Source: Ancistrus triradiatus (taxonomy: Eukaryota; Chordata; Actinopteri; Siluriformes; Loricariidae). From it: a stretch of DNA of 64,000 bases. The DNA lies in assembly GCA_025084515.1 (NCBI GenBank), contig JAJAGP010000015.1, forward strand, positions 62,001-126,000. The letters are read 5' to 3'. Shown here one piece after another: positions 35,601 through 45,820 of this stretch (its first letter is position 1; each line of letters begins with the position of its first letter). Made by a program: the position numbers and the translations under genes. Under the pieces are notes generated by a model, which was not told the DNA's origin, did not search any database, and saw only the letters and a program-made list of their open reading frames with translations.

Positions 35601-38137
35601 GAGGATGGTATACTTAACGAACTGGCATCTCTCTGTGTAGAAAGTGGAAAATACATGAAATGGTACACACATTAAATGATTTTGTCTTATTAAATACACT
35701 GCGGTTCTGATCCCATAAAAAGTGGCTATAGAAACTCTTACAAATGAATTTTGTGTTACTTAGTTGTTTATGTTACGTTTGGGATGCAGAGATCGATGGA
35801 TGAGCAGAGGGAGTGTGTCTCCAGTGTTAAACAGGAGCTGCAGGACTTGCGCAGCCTGCTGGAGACTGAGCTGGCTAAAGAGGAGCTGCGTTCTCTCCGT
35901 GCTTCACTAGACTCACTCAGAGAGCAGGTGGCAGTGACCCAGAGCCTCAAAGATCACCTGGGTGAGGAAAGCAGAAATTTTCATCATAGGTACACTTCAA
36001 CTATGAGAGACAAAATGAGGAAAAAAAATCCAGGAAATCACATCGTAGGATTTTTAAAGAATTTAGTTGTAAATTATGGTGGAAAATAAGTATTTGGTCA
36101 AAAACAAAAATTCAACTCAATACTTTGTAACATAACCTTTCTTGGCAATGACAGAGGTCAAACGTTTCTTCACCAGGTTGGCACACACTGTAGCTGGTAT
36201 TTTGGCCCATTCCTCCATGCAGATCTCCTCTAGAGCAGTGATGTTTTGGTGCAACACGGACTTTCAACAAATTTTCTATGGGGTTGACGTCTGGAGACTG
36301 GCTAGGCCACTCCAGGACCTTGAAATGCTTTTTACGGAGCCACTCCTTCGTCACCCGAGCGGTGTGTTTGGGATCATTGTCATGATAGAAGACCCAGCCA
36401 CGTTCCATCTTCAATGCTCTCACTGATGGACGGAGGGTGTTGGCTTAAAATCTCCAACGATACATGGCCCCGTCATTCTTCCCCTAAATATGGATCAGTC
36501 AACCTGTCCCCTTGCAGAAAAAAAAAAACAGCCCCAAAGCATGATGTTTCCACCCCCCATGCTCACAGTAGGTATGGTGTTCTGGGATCTCAGCATCCTT
36601 TTTCCTTTCCAGTTGATTTTTACAAAAAGTTCTATTTTGGTTTCATCTCTGACCACAGGATATTCTCCCAATTCTCTTCTTGATCATCCATATGCTCTCT
36701 GGCCAAACTTCAGACGGGCCTGGACATGTACTGGCTTAAGCAGGGGGACACGCCTGGCACTGCAGGATCTGAGTCTCTCTCAGCGTAATGTGTTACTGAT
36801 GGTAGACTTCGTTAGTTTGGTCCCAGCTCTCTGGAGGTCATTCATCAGGTCCCTTCGTGTAGTTCTGGGATTTTTGCTAACCGTTCTCATGATCATTTTG
36901 ACCCCACGGGATGAGATCTTGCGAGATTGTCAATGGTCTTGTATGTCTTCCATTTTCTTACAATTGCTCTCACAGTTGATTTATTCACACCAACCTGCTT
37001 GCCTGTTGTAGATTCACTCTTCCCAGTCTGATGCAGGTCTTCAATTTTCATCCTGGTGTCCTTTGACAGCACTTTGTTCTTGAGTTTGGAGTCTGACTGT
37101 TTGAGGCTGTGGACAGGTGTCTTTTATACAGATAACGAGGTCAAACAGGTGCTATTAATACAGGTAACGAGTGGAGGACAGAAGAGCTTCTTAAAGAAGA
37201 AGTTACAGGTCTGTGAGAGCCGGAAATCTTGCTTGTTTGTGGGTGACCAAATACTTATTTTCCACCATGATTTACAATTAATTTTTTAAAAAATCTTACA
37301 ATGTGATTTCCTGCATTTTTTTCTCATTTTGTCTCTCATAGTTGAAGTGTACCTATGATGACAATTACAGACCTCTCTCATCTTTCTAAGTAGGAGAACT
37401 TGCACAATCAGTGGCTGACTAAATACTTTTTTACCCCAGTGTGTGTATATATAAAGATAAATAAATAAATATTATTACATAAAATATAATAATATAATTA
37501 AATATATATTATATCTAGATATATGTATTGACTTTGCTGACTTGTGCTCCTTTTTGTGTGTGATTGTACAGGAACCTTAGGTCAGACATGCCAGCGTCAC
37601 ACTCGCCTATTGGACATCCACGTGGAGCAGCTGCAGTGCAATGAGCAGCGTTTCCGCCAGCTGGAAACCACATCATATGACGGCAAGCTCATTTGGAAGG
37701 TGCACGACTACCAGCGCAGGAAAGAAATTGGCGCACCCCTCAACTCGTCACCCTTCTACACCGGCCGCAGTGGCTACAAGCTGGGCGCTCGTGTCTATCT
37801 GGATGGGGATGGAGCTGCAAGGGGCAATCACCTCTCCCTCTACGTTATGGTCATGAGGGGCGACTTTGACTCGCTGCTGCCGTGGCCGTTCCGCCAGAGC
37901 GTCACGCTGACCATTCTGGACCAGAGTGGCTCACGCAACCACGTCAGCTGCAGCTTCAACCCTGATACCAGCAGTGAGAGTTTCCGCAAACCCACTGCTG
38001 ACAGCAACACCGCTTTAGGTTTCTCTCGCTTCATCTCTCATGCTGACCTGGATTCGCCCCGGAATGCTGTTTACATTAGAGACGACACACTGTTTATCAA
38101 AGTCAAAGTGGACACGACAGGCTTGGAGGATTTGTAG
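23623..38137 (+). CDS. traf5: TNF receptor-associated factor 5, 10 coding exons, 548 aa
   Basis: TRAF5 is a cytoplasmic trimeric adaptor that couples TNF-receptor-family members (CD40, LTBR, OX40 class) to NF-kB and JNK signalling. Coding exons: 23623-23840 (the exon starts at 23588), 24183-24240, 27107-27208, 27623-27787, 27869-27946, 30542-30616, 33203-33295, 35122-35241, 35790-35961, 37572-38137; 1647 nt, in frame. The RING is complete: C45, C48, C60, H62, C65, C68, C81, D84. TRAF-type zinc fingers follow at about residues 92-260. A coiled coil (about 263-390) contains heptad-like stretches such as QLQKDLALHEGELKERN. The MATH/TRAF-C domain (397-548) keeps the receptor-peptide residues R, Y and D in ARVYLDGDG. 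The C-terminus DTTGLEDL resembles TRAF5 (DLTDLEDL) rather than TRAF3. The loop after WKVHDYQRRKE is shorter than in human TRAF5. Human TRAF5 is 557 aa. rcor3 lies upstream, as in human 1q. Confidence 0.95.
23978..24165 (+). repeat. tRNA-derived SINE, family 1
   Basis: GTGGTAGCCTAGCGGGTAAG to GTAAGTCACTCTGCTAAATT. It ends about 15 bases before the acceptor of traf5 coding exon 2 (24182). Confidence 0.9.
24265..25432 (-). mobile_element. Tc1-like transposon, family D, decayed
   Basis: Ends CTGCTTGGCCAAAAAAAAAG and TTTTTGATCAGGCAG, flanked by TA. On the minus strand 24326-24517 encodes NWPPQSPDLSPIESLWD, the Glu-containing motif of a Tc1 transposase; the rest is broken. Starts about 25 bases after the traf5 coding exon 2 donor. 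Confidence 0.85.
25497..25700. repeat. Tc1-type terminal fragment
   Basis: TATGCAAAAGTTTGGGCACC resembles a Tc1-like terminal repeat of the family C type. 25701-26200 in the same intron shows no recognised element. Confidence 0.45.
26205..27052 (+). mobile_element. Tc1-like transposon, family E
   Basis: Inverted ends ACACACACTGGCCACG and CTAATAAAGTGGCTGGTGAG. 26316-26498 encodes a transposase N-terminal HTH (FECGMVVGARWAGLSISRTA). Further remnants are interrupted by stops and a central deletion, so inactive. Lies in traf5 coding intron 2. Confidence 0.85.
27247..27352 (-). repeat. degraded family 1 SINE tail
   Basis: TTTACAGAACTTAGCAGAG and CTTTTATCCAGAATGATTCC match the SINE tail with many substitutions. 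Confidence 0.5.
28155..28685. mobile_element. non-autonomous Tc1-like MITE
   Basis: Inverted ends AAATGTTTGTGGACACCCC and GGGCGTCCACAAACTTTTGT. The interior follows the known teleost non-autonomous type (AGCAAGACAG, TTGACCTCAACTGCATCAGA). No coding capacity. 28690-29310 in the same intron shows nothing recognisable. Confidence 0.7.
29315..30473 (-). mobile_element. L2-clade LINE, 5'-truncated copy
   Basis: Collinear with the 3' half of the larger L2 at 51724-54480: it shares AAGTCAAGTCAGATTTATTT, GAGCAAGCCTAGGGCGACAG, TGAGACCCCGGCAGCATTAG and GGGGCCAGGCCATGTAGAG. Only the 3' part is present, as expected for incomplete reverse transcription. Lies in traf5 coding intron 5. Confidence 0.85.
30730..32309 (+). 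mobile_element. Tc1-like transposon, family A
   Basis: The right end CAAACTTTCAGGCACCACTG is clear; the left end is eroded. Coding remnants on + include [20 protein letters not shown] (31050) and MQQDNDPKHTSCSTKEWLKK with [14 protein letters not shown] (31782-31964). Several frameshifts separate them, so inactive. Lies in traf5 coding intron 6. Confidence 0.92.
32330..32875 (-). mobile_element. hAT-like MITE copy
   Basis: Collinear with 22935-23507 (GAGAAATGAAGAACAAATTA, GCTCAGCAATCCAGGATAA, GATATTAGTGGGGC). It directly follows the Tc1 copy. Confidence 0.6.
32888..33060 (+). repeat. degenerate tRNA-derived SINE
   Basis: Order of blocks as in family 1 SINEs (TAAAGGTTAAGGCTCTGGAC, TCTGCCAGGCTGTTAGTCCT, GATGAGGGTGTCTGCTACAT) but strongly diverged. 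It may be an older subfamily. Confidence 0.6.
33447..34585. mobile_element. DNA transposon remnant interrupted by a pogo-like element
   Basis: The left part starts CAGTGTTTCCTCGGTTCTCG with GTCGAGTACCGAAAGCG. The right part ends with GAGAACCGAG-type inverted sequence near 34490-34580 (AAGAACCGAGACAAATTTTT, GGTCGAGAACTGAGGTCC). The two halves flank 33705-34284. Lies in traf5 coding intron 7. Confidence 0.6.
33705..34284 (+). mobile_element. pogo-like (Tc1/mariner) MITE with transposase HTH remnant
   Basis: Ends TACCGTATTTTTCGGACCAT and ATGGTCCGGAAAATACGGTA are near-perfect inverted repeats, each including the TA. Bases 34054-34150 encode VREFNINESMVRKWRKQED, the CENP-B/Tigger/JRK-type helix-turn-helix of pogo transposases, followed by a frameshift. 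Non-autonomous. Confidence 0.8.
34600..35095. repeat. interspersed repeat with internally duplicated blocks
   Basis: Two related modules occur in tandem: CTGCAGCTTTCATTTGAAAA with CCAAAAGATTTGCTTTAGGT, then CTACAACTTTCGTCTGAAAA with CCAAAGACTTTCTTTAGGT. The right end matches 16245-16425. It ends about 25 bases before the acceptor of traf5 coding exon 8. Confidence 0.55.
35355..35560 (-). mobile_element. Tc1-like family E fragment (reverse)
   Basis: CAGCAGAAATC-type block, AGACCAGGCAACGTTCTTCC, TAGCCTCAGTTGCCTGTTCT and GGCACCCTATGTGGTCTTCT correspond to the reverse strand of family E transposase DNA. Confidence 0.7.
35976..37441 (-). mobile_element. Tc1-like transposon, family B (reverse), abutting a traf5 splice donor
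   Basis: The transposase lies on the minus strand: 36112-36423 encodes YHDNDPKHTARVTKEWLRKK and WPSQSPDVNPIENL; HTH remnants lie near 36900. The right end reads AAATACTTTTTTACCCCAGTG. The left terminal repeat (about 80 bases) is missing, and the element begins about 14 bases after the donor of coding exon 9 (35961). Inactive through frameshifts. Confidence 0.9.
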
Positions 38138-38279
38138 CGGGTAAAAACATCAATAGCAGGGCTCTAGTGAAGCTGGCCTTTACATCAGTGCTACATGACT
38201 GCTCTCTTTTCAGAAATCTCAGTTGTTGTTCCTTATTAAAGGTATCCAAGGTCGTTTTTGACCACTAGTGGCACTGTAG

Positions 38280-38285
38280 AATAAA
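38280..38285 (+). promoter_or_regulatory. candidate polyadenylation signal of traf5
   Basis: AATAAA lies 143 nt after the traf5 stop. Further AATAAA motifs at 39675-39680 and 39699-39704 could serve a longer 3' UTR that would include the foldback repeat at 38358-38945. Confidence 0.5.
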
Positions 38286-38357
38286 GTGGTTCATTGTAAT
38301 AACATATGTAAGACGATGCTAAGGATTTGTGGATACATACAGAAAGAATACAATCAC

Positions 38358-38945
38358 TGATCACTTTATTAGGTACACCTCCTTGTTTCTACACTCATGT
38401 TATGTAGGATAATTTTGTAATTCTACAATTTCAGACTGTAGTCCTGACTGTAGTTCTCTACATACTTTGTTAGTCCCTGTTATTCTGTTCTCTAATGGTC
38501 AGGACCCCCACAGAACCAGCATAGATCAGGTACTATTTGGCTGGTGGATCATTCTCAGCACTGCAGTTGCAGTGACTAATGTGGTGGTGGTGTGTTGTGC
38601 AGGTATGAGTGGATCAGGAACAGCAGTGCTGCTGGAGCTGTTAATCACCTCAGTGTCACTGCTGGATTTAAAATAGTCCACCAACCAAAAATGTCCAGCC
38701 ACCAGAATCCTGTAGGCAGCATCCATTACTGAGAATGATCTATCACCCAGCATGATCCAGCACCTGATCTGCGGTGGTCCTGTGGGCGTCCTGATCATTA
38801 GAGAACAGAGTAATGGGCACTAACACAGTACGTAGAGAACCAGACTACAGTCTGTAACTGTACAACTACAAAGTGCACCTATATGGTAAGTGGACCTGAT
38901 AAATGGACATTGAGTGTAGAAACAAGGACCTAATAAAGTATCTAA
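38358..38945. mobile_element. long foldback element downstream of traf5
   Basis: Two arms (about 38382-38565 and 38722-38930) are inverted copies of each other. The left arm has TTGTTTCTACACTCA, GTTCTCTAATGGTCAGGACC and GGATCATTCTCAG; the right arm has CTGAGAATGATC, GTCCTGATCATTAGAGAAC and TGAGTGTAGAAACAA. No coding sequence. A related piece is at 62690-62810. Probably a non-autonomous DNA transposon with long inverted repeats. Confidence 0.8.
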
Positions 38946-40523
38946 CATATTTAACTTTCTATTCCAGTCCAGTACTGGATGACCAGAGTCCAGAACAGTT
39001 TGGTGATTGGTGCTCAACCTAAAAAAATGTATGAATTCAATCAGGTGTGTTTGAGCAGAGAAATCAGCAATCAGCGCTGGAGACGCGACGCTGCCATCTA
39101 AACTGCTTCACGACTAATGCAATGAATGCCTTCGTGCACTAGAACATGAACATGAACTAGAAGTAAAACTGCAACAAGCAAAGCCCCTTCACACAAACAC
39201 TTACTTGAAATGTACCGACTGTGAAGGCACCCCAGATTCAAAACGTAGGCGAACGTGTGAATCTGAGTAATATACAGTCCTAAGGCTGGAAATGTAACAC
39301 TGTCCGGGAAGGAAGACTTTTATTTAAGGTCATAGCGAGACAAACTGCTGTGTGTTTTATTAGGGTTATTTAATTTTGACTGCAGCTCTATATGCCACTG
39401 TTTGATGTTAGCCTATGAATGACAGGTCTCTGGAATCTTTGGAAAAATGTGTAACAGTAAGTACTAATACAAAATTGACTGTGATAGGAAGAAGAACAGG
39501 CCCCTACCCATATATGGCCAGCCGAGACCTACTTTGAGAGTATTGGTGATGCATTTCAGCCACAAGTTATTTCTGTACGTAATTCACTAAATTTGTCCGA
39601 AGTGAAGTTTCTCTTTAAGACACTGTTGCCGAGTTGTTTCTAATAGAGTCTATGTACTTTTATTTTTATACATCAATAAATAACCTTTTTATGTCTCGAA
39701 TAAAGCTCTGGGGCATTTTCATCTACGTTTAGCGCTCGTGGTGTCCCGTTTGTAATAGCATTGAAGATCTGTAGCAGTAGTGAGAAACCACAAACAACTG
39801 CGAAAGCATTCATTCAGCACTCTCTCACAAACACGCACCTATGAGTGCGATATGACTCAGTCGTTCCACTTCTGGCTCATTAGCACTGCTATAAACTTTC
39901 AGACTTCCCAATTGCGTATCAGTACCTGTTAAATAGTCTACCGAAACAAATGCCAAATGTATCATAACCGTAGCAGCAGACACTGAAGGCTTCTCAGGTA
40001 AATGGTGCTTCATCTTCCAGGACGGTAAATCTTTGTCCCTGCACAATATGTCACAGCTGTCAAAAATAGGCATAGCATTACAGCTGAGTAATATGACACT
40101 AGTATGGTCAGGTTGATGAATAGTAAAGCGCTCCGATGATGAGACCACTCAAGCTATTCATAGCTCTTTTGTTCGAAGTTAAGAACACCAGTTGTCACGA
40201 ATCAGTGCATGTGCTTCATTCCTGCCCATGCTCAGTGCACTACAGACAGCTAAACAATAGTATCACACAGTCCATCTAACAAGATAGGATGTGGAAGAGA
40301 AATAAAGAATGGTTGATCAAGCGTAAGTGTTTGCTCGCATGTCTTTACACTGCATGGTATCAGATTGCCTTCAGGGATTCACATATGTTTTCTTAGAAAG
40401 TAATGTTCTTAGGATGGTTATTGGCTCTAGGAAACCTTTCTAGTTAAAGAGTTTTGTTAAAGTTGTTAAGCTTTGCTGCACCTTCAAAAGAGGTTTTTCT
40501 AGAAATCTTGAAGTAGCATTCTA
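38946..40523. other. spacer, nothing recognised
   Basis: No coding region or repeat I can name; AATAAA motifs occur at 39675 and 39699. The open frames here are short and lack family motifs. Confidence 0.4.
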
Positions 40524-41918
40524 CAGTGGTGCTTGAAAGTTTTCTGTATTTTCAATTTCAATATTACATATTAGTGATTGGCAAAAGTATGTGAATCTCT
40601 AGGATTAGCAGTTAATTTGAAGGTGAAATTAGAGGGATCTGTCAAAGTCTGCTCTTCACAACACATGGTTGTGAAAGTGTATCATGGCTCGAACAAAGGA
40701 CCTCAGAAAAAAAGTTGTTGATGCTCATCAGGCTGGAAAAGGTTACAAAACCATCTCTAAAGACTTTGGACAATCCACAGTCAGACAGATTGTGTACAAA
40801 TTAAGGAAATTCAAGACCATTGTTACCCTCCCCAGAGTGGTTGACCAAGGAAGATCACTCCAAGAGCAAGGCGTGTTATAGTTGACAGGGTCACAAAGGA
40901 CCCCATGGTAACTTCTAAGCAACTGAAGGCCTCTCTCACATTGGCTAATGTTAATGTTCCTGAGTCCACCATCAGAAGAACACTGAACAACAATGGTGTG
41001 AATGTCAGGGTTGCATAGAGAAAGCTACTGCTCTCCAAAAAGCACATTGCTGCTCGTCTGTAGTTTGCTAAAGATCACATGGACAAGCCAGAAGGCTATT
41101 GGAAGAATGTTTTGTGGACGGATGACACCAAAATACAACTTTTTGGTTTAAAAGAAAAGCGTTATGTTTGGAGAAAGGAAAACACTGCATTCCAGCATAA
41201 GAACCTTATCCCATCTGTGAAACATGGTGGTGGTAGTATCATGGTTTTGGCCTGTTTTGATGCATCTGGGCCAGGACAGCTTGCCATCATTGATGGAACA
41301 ATGAATTCTGAATGATATCAGAGAATTCTAAAGGAAAATGTCAGGACATCTGTCCATGAACTGAATCTCAAGAGAAGGTGGGTCATGCAGCAAGACAACG
41401 ACCCTAAGCACACAAGCCGTTCCACCCACCAAAGAATGGTTTAAAGAAGAAATAAAGTTCATGTTTTGGAATGGCCAAGTCAAAAGTCCCTGACCTTAAT
41501 CCAATCGAAATGTTGTGGAAGGACCTGAAGCGAGAAGCTAATGTGAGGAAACCCACCAACATCCCAGAGCTGAAGCTGTTCTGTACGGAGGAATGTGCTA
41601 AAATTCCTCCAAGCCGGTGTGCAGGACTGATCAACAGCTACAGGAAACGTTTAGTTACAGTTATTGCTGCACAGGGGGGTCACAGCAGATACTGAAAGCA
41701 AAGGTGCACATATTTTTGCCACTCACTAATATGTAATATTGGATCATTTTCTTCAATAAATACATGACCAAGTATAATATTTTTGTCTCATGTGTTTAAC
41801 TGGGTTCTCTTTATCTACTTTTAGGACTTGTGTGAAAATCTGATGATGTTTTAGGTCATATTTATGCAGAAATATAGAAAATTCTGAAGGGCTCACAAGC
41901 TTTCAAGTACCACTGTAT
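40524..41918 (+). mobile_element. Tc1-like transposon, family A
   Basis: Ends CAGTGGTGCTTGAAAGTTTT and AGCTTTCAAGTACCACTG, flanked by TA. Remnants: [20 protein letters not shown] (40684) and [20 protein letters not shown] (41079). The catalytic frame is broken by indels. The 5' non-coding part is shortened. Confidence 0.92.
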
Positions 41919-42154
41919 ATAAAATGTATTCAGGTTCTCTCAGTGGAAGAGAACTAGCTGGAAGGTATTTTCTTGAGGGAACATTGTGTGCATATTATTG
42001 AAGAATACCAGTACCAGATCTTTTTTAAATCTGAAGTCCTGCTGTTTTTTAGGAGACCATAAACAGTCGGACAATGGAACACAGCTTTTTGGGTGTTAAT
42101 GCATTATTTCAGACGAGAACTAAAACAATTCTACTGATTCTAGACTACACAGTG

Positions 42155-42310
42155 CCAAAATCCCCTGTTTGATCCTGGGGCCCAACTGTGTGGAGTTTGC
42201 ATATCTTTCCCATATCTGTGTGCATTCACTCCGGGTGCTCCAGGTTCCTCCCACAATCCAAAGACATGCATTAGGTTGATCGGTCACTGTAAACTGGCCC
42301 ATGACTAGTG
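42155..42310 (+). repeat. tRNA-related SINE, family 2
   Basis: GTGTGGAGTTTGCATATCTT, CTCCGGGTGCTCCAGGTTCC and TCCCACAATCCAAAGACATG. The head is missing. 42311-43230 shows nothing else clear apart from a short decayed piece near 42740-42930. Confidence 0.75.
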
Positions 42311-43239
42311 TGTTGATATAACTGTCATAACTATAGCTATTGATGCTGATGCAGCATTAAATAAAACTAAGAAACAACCAAACATTGCATCTCAATAAGA
42401 ACCACTGAATGCAATCATAGCAAGCCATGATGAGGTTCAAAAATCAGTAAAAAAAAAAATCAAAACTGGTTAGAGATTCAGCTAAAGCTATTCTATACTT
42501 GTTAGTTTAGTGCAGTACATGACAAAAAATATGGTAACACACTTTATATAAACATTGCGTTTGAAACATAGTGGCATGAGTGCATGAAACTGCATAGATC
42601 CACTGATTTACTGCATGTTTCTAAATCATTGTATGGTGGCTTGGATAATCTGTACCAGTGAATAACATGAGGTACTACTATGCAAACAATTGGCTTTTTT
42701 GGACCTATTAAAAAAAAGCTATAAAAAAAACAGAGCATCCCATTTCACTCAGGGTCAGGGTCATGGGTAGGTCTGGTGCCTACCCTGGAATACAGTAGGC
42801 ACAGCCAGTGGTACACCATGGACATTCCATCGCATGGATCTGTAACTGTACCACTTGACTTTCAATGTTGCAAGTCCAGGCAGGGCTTCCAACCCAGATC
42901 CCCAGAAACTGCTGTTTCCAGCAGCTGAGGGAAAAGATGTAGGCAAACGTTCCAAAAATAAATCAGAACGTTATAGTGGCTTTACTACAGAGTATCTGGT
43001 CAGATTTGTTTGTGCAGCTGCTTTCTGAAAAAGGAGAACTGTTATAAAACACTCTTCTCCCTTGGTTTATCAAGAAAGATTTAAATGACATCAAAATACA
43101 TGTGGTATCTTGCATGGTTTAATCTCAGAGTATAAATAGTCAAACGTATTTGTAAAATATGAATATTTAATCTGTAAGATATGTTTAGATTAAAGTGAAA
43201 AGTCACCTTACACTTGAGGGCCAGGTAATCAAACCAAAG

Positions 43240-43475
43240 TTCTCAAATTTTGATTGTTTGTGGAACCAAAACATTAAGAGTGACATTTGTGCTTGGAACA
43301 ATTGAAGGGAAAAGAGGAAGAGGAAGGCCAACAGCCAGATGGATGGATACAAGCAAAGAAATCACAAACAAGCCATTTCAAGGCCTCAAGACCCAAATAG
43401 AAGACAGAAGGTTCTGGAGAAATACTGTCCATATGGTTGCCAGAAGTCAATCAAGCTGACTGCACTTACTAATAA
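43240..43475 (+). mobile_element. non-LTR retrotransposon 3' fragment (RT C-terminus)
   Basis: The open frame 43250-43459 encodes KRGRGRPTARWMDTSKEI and WRNTVHMVARSQS, the C-terminal tail typical of endonuclease/reverse-transcriptase proteins in animal LINEs. An AAT/AAC-rich tail follows (43470-43510). Upstream LINE sequence is missing. Confidence 0.7.
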
Positions 43476-43631
43476 TAATAACAATAACAACAGTAACAAT
43501 AATAGTAATGAACCCTGCACTGGAGTGGCACCCTGCCCAAGTGTTACCTCTGTTGGCCCCCAGTGAAATCTTGGATTGGCTCCAAACCCCACATCAACGT
43601 TGACCAGCATAACTAGTGGATAAACTTCATT

Positions 43632-43830
43632 CATTCACTTTTCTATCCACTTAATCCAGAACAGGGTCACAGGGGAGCTGGTGCTTAGCCAGCGGCATAG
43701 GGCGCAAGGCAGGAACAACCCTAGACAGGGCACCAATCCATCGTAGGGCACATACGATGCTGGAGTACCCAGAGTAAACCCACACGGACACGGGGAGGAC
43801 TTGCAGGCTCCACACAGAAAGGACCAAGAC
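43632..43830 (-). repeat. SINE-like repeat, family 2 (reverse)
   Basis: GGCGCAAGGCAGGAACAACC, GGGCACCAATCCATCGTAGG and AGAGTAAACCCACACGGACA match 2103-2416. Confidence 0.8.
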
Positions 43831-44343
43831 TGATCCAGCTTTTTCTGGTCAGGGTTGCAAGGGCTCCAGTACGTAGCCCCAAGGGGTACAGGGCACAGGT
43901 GCAAGCATGCCCTGATGGTAGCATTGGAAGATACAGTTCTGATACTGGTATTGCACACCATTCTGTGCTCGCATTGCAGCTTTTACTAACATAAAGCATC
44001 TCTTTCAGCTCCCACAGAATACCCTTTGGAGACAAAGTACAGGCCTGTGCTCGAGGTATTCCCCTTTCCAAAAATACACCCAACTCTTTTACATTGCTAA
44101 ACAAGAGGAAAGTCCCATCCTGTGGTTGGCTTGTGTAAAAAAGAAAATCACATGCTGTACAGTGAGCATTGCCTTAGCCTTTGGATTGCCAGGTCTTTTT
44201 CATTGCCATGCTTCTTGACCTGCACAATAGGGCAGCATACAAGACACTGTAATACAATACCATGCTGTGATATTTGTGTTTTAAGCTTCAGCTATCTTCT
44301 AACCATACATTGTTTATTCCAGAGCTTGATCCCCCCTGATCCC

Positions 44344-45484
44344 ATGTCTAAGCTTAAACTGAAGAGGGCTTCCCCCAAAGATGAGTTCCCTAATCTGGAT
44401 AGAAACTACACCTGCATGGGCCGAGTGCTGGACTTGCACATGTACACCCGCCAGTTCAACCGTGCCACGGAGAGTGGCGTCATCTTTGATGACATCATTA
44501 GACCAGGCCTTGAAGATCCAGGTGAAGTGTGGAAAAAGTACTCAAATATTCTACTCAAGTAAAAATACTACTACTCTGATCAAATTTTTTCTGAAGTACA
44601 AGTAAAATTACAATTACAAAAATCTACTGAATTCTATTCAATTCTAAAATTATACATACAGTTTACTCAGTAAAAGTTACTTAGTTACTTTGTAACAGTG
44701 GGAGGTTGGTCTCTCCTGTGTAGTGCAAAAAGAATATATCTCAACTAGTTGTTTTTAATTAAAACACCTTTACAAATTCAAGTGCAATATAAAATAAAAT
44801 ACAAAATAAAACATGTCGACAAACGACATATAAAAATTTATAATGGATCATTTTAGTGCAGACCATCCCATAAAACATGAAAAAAATGAAGAATAATGAA
44901 GCTGTTGCATTTCTTGCACTTGAAGGCAAAGTGGTCCTTTTAATATGACCAGATTCACTTTATTTCCTTCGAATTCAACTTCAGCAGAACTCGACAGGGT
45001 TTTGCTGTCGGCTGGGTCTGTACCACTGGTGTCTGACTTGCCCGTCTCCATCTTTTTTGTGATTTTAGTGCCAGTTTGTTCTCCTGCCCATCATTCACTG
45101 GAGTCATCTCCAGGGCACTTTTTTTGCATTATTTATTTACAGTTTTTTACTCAGTAAAATATGTGATGTAAAGTGTAGTGAAGTACAATACTTCAAACAA
45201 AACATACTTAAGTAAAAGTAAGATTTAAAACACAGCAATTACACACAAAAAAACTACTCAATTCCAGCAATGTAATTGCAATTAGTTACTTTCCACCTCT
45301 GCTTTATAATAATGACTATACAATTACGTAGCACTTTATTACAAACCCCTACCTGATACTTATACTTAATGGACATTTAATCAGACTTCTCTACCATTTA
45401 GGAGACTTTGTAGGGAGAAATTACTGACTATGGAGTTCCAGGGTCTACAAAGGGGGTTCTGCTTTTTCTTGTATAGCATTTTAA

Positions 45485-45523
<39 letters not shown>

Positions 45524-45524
45524 G

Positions 45525-45562
<38 letters not shown>

Positions 45563-45669
45563 GTTGTTGTTATTATAATTATTGTTATTATTGTTAATAA
45601 TAATAATAATAACAACAATAATAATAACAATAATAATAATAATAAATAATTAAAATGCTATATAAACAA

Positions 45670-45719
<50 letters not shown>

Positions 45720-45783
45720 AGTGAGCTAAAATTACATAAAACAGTGGAGCCATGTTGCACAGACAAAATATTTTTATTTTATT

Positions 45784-45820
<37 letters not shown>

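Noticed and set aside
23623..38137. TRAF3 instead of TRAF5
   Set aside because: The C-terminus LEDL, the RING-proximal sequence, the domain spacing and the RCOR3 neighbour fit TRAF5.
39825..40148. 107-codon minus-strand open frame in the traf5 to CK spacer
   Set aside because: No recognisable domain, no splice context and composition like the surrounding spacer.
44122..44343. Open frame extending the CK-like protein 74 residues upstream of the ATG at 44344
   Set aside because: A good acceptor (TTATTCCAG) at 44322 lies inside it, and the CK family starts near the 44344 ATG; the extension is intronic.
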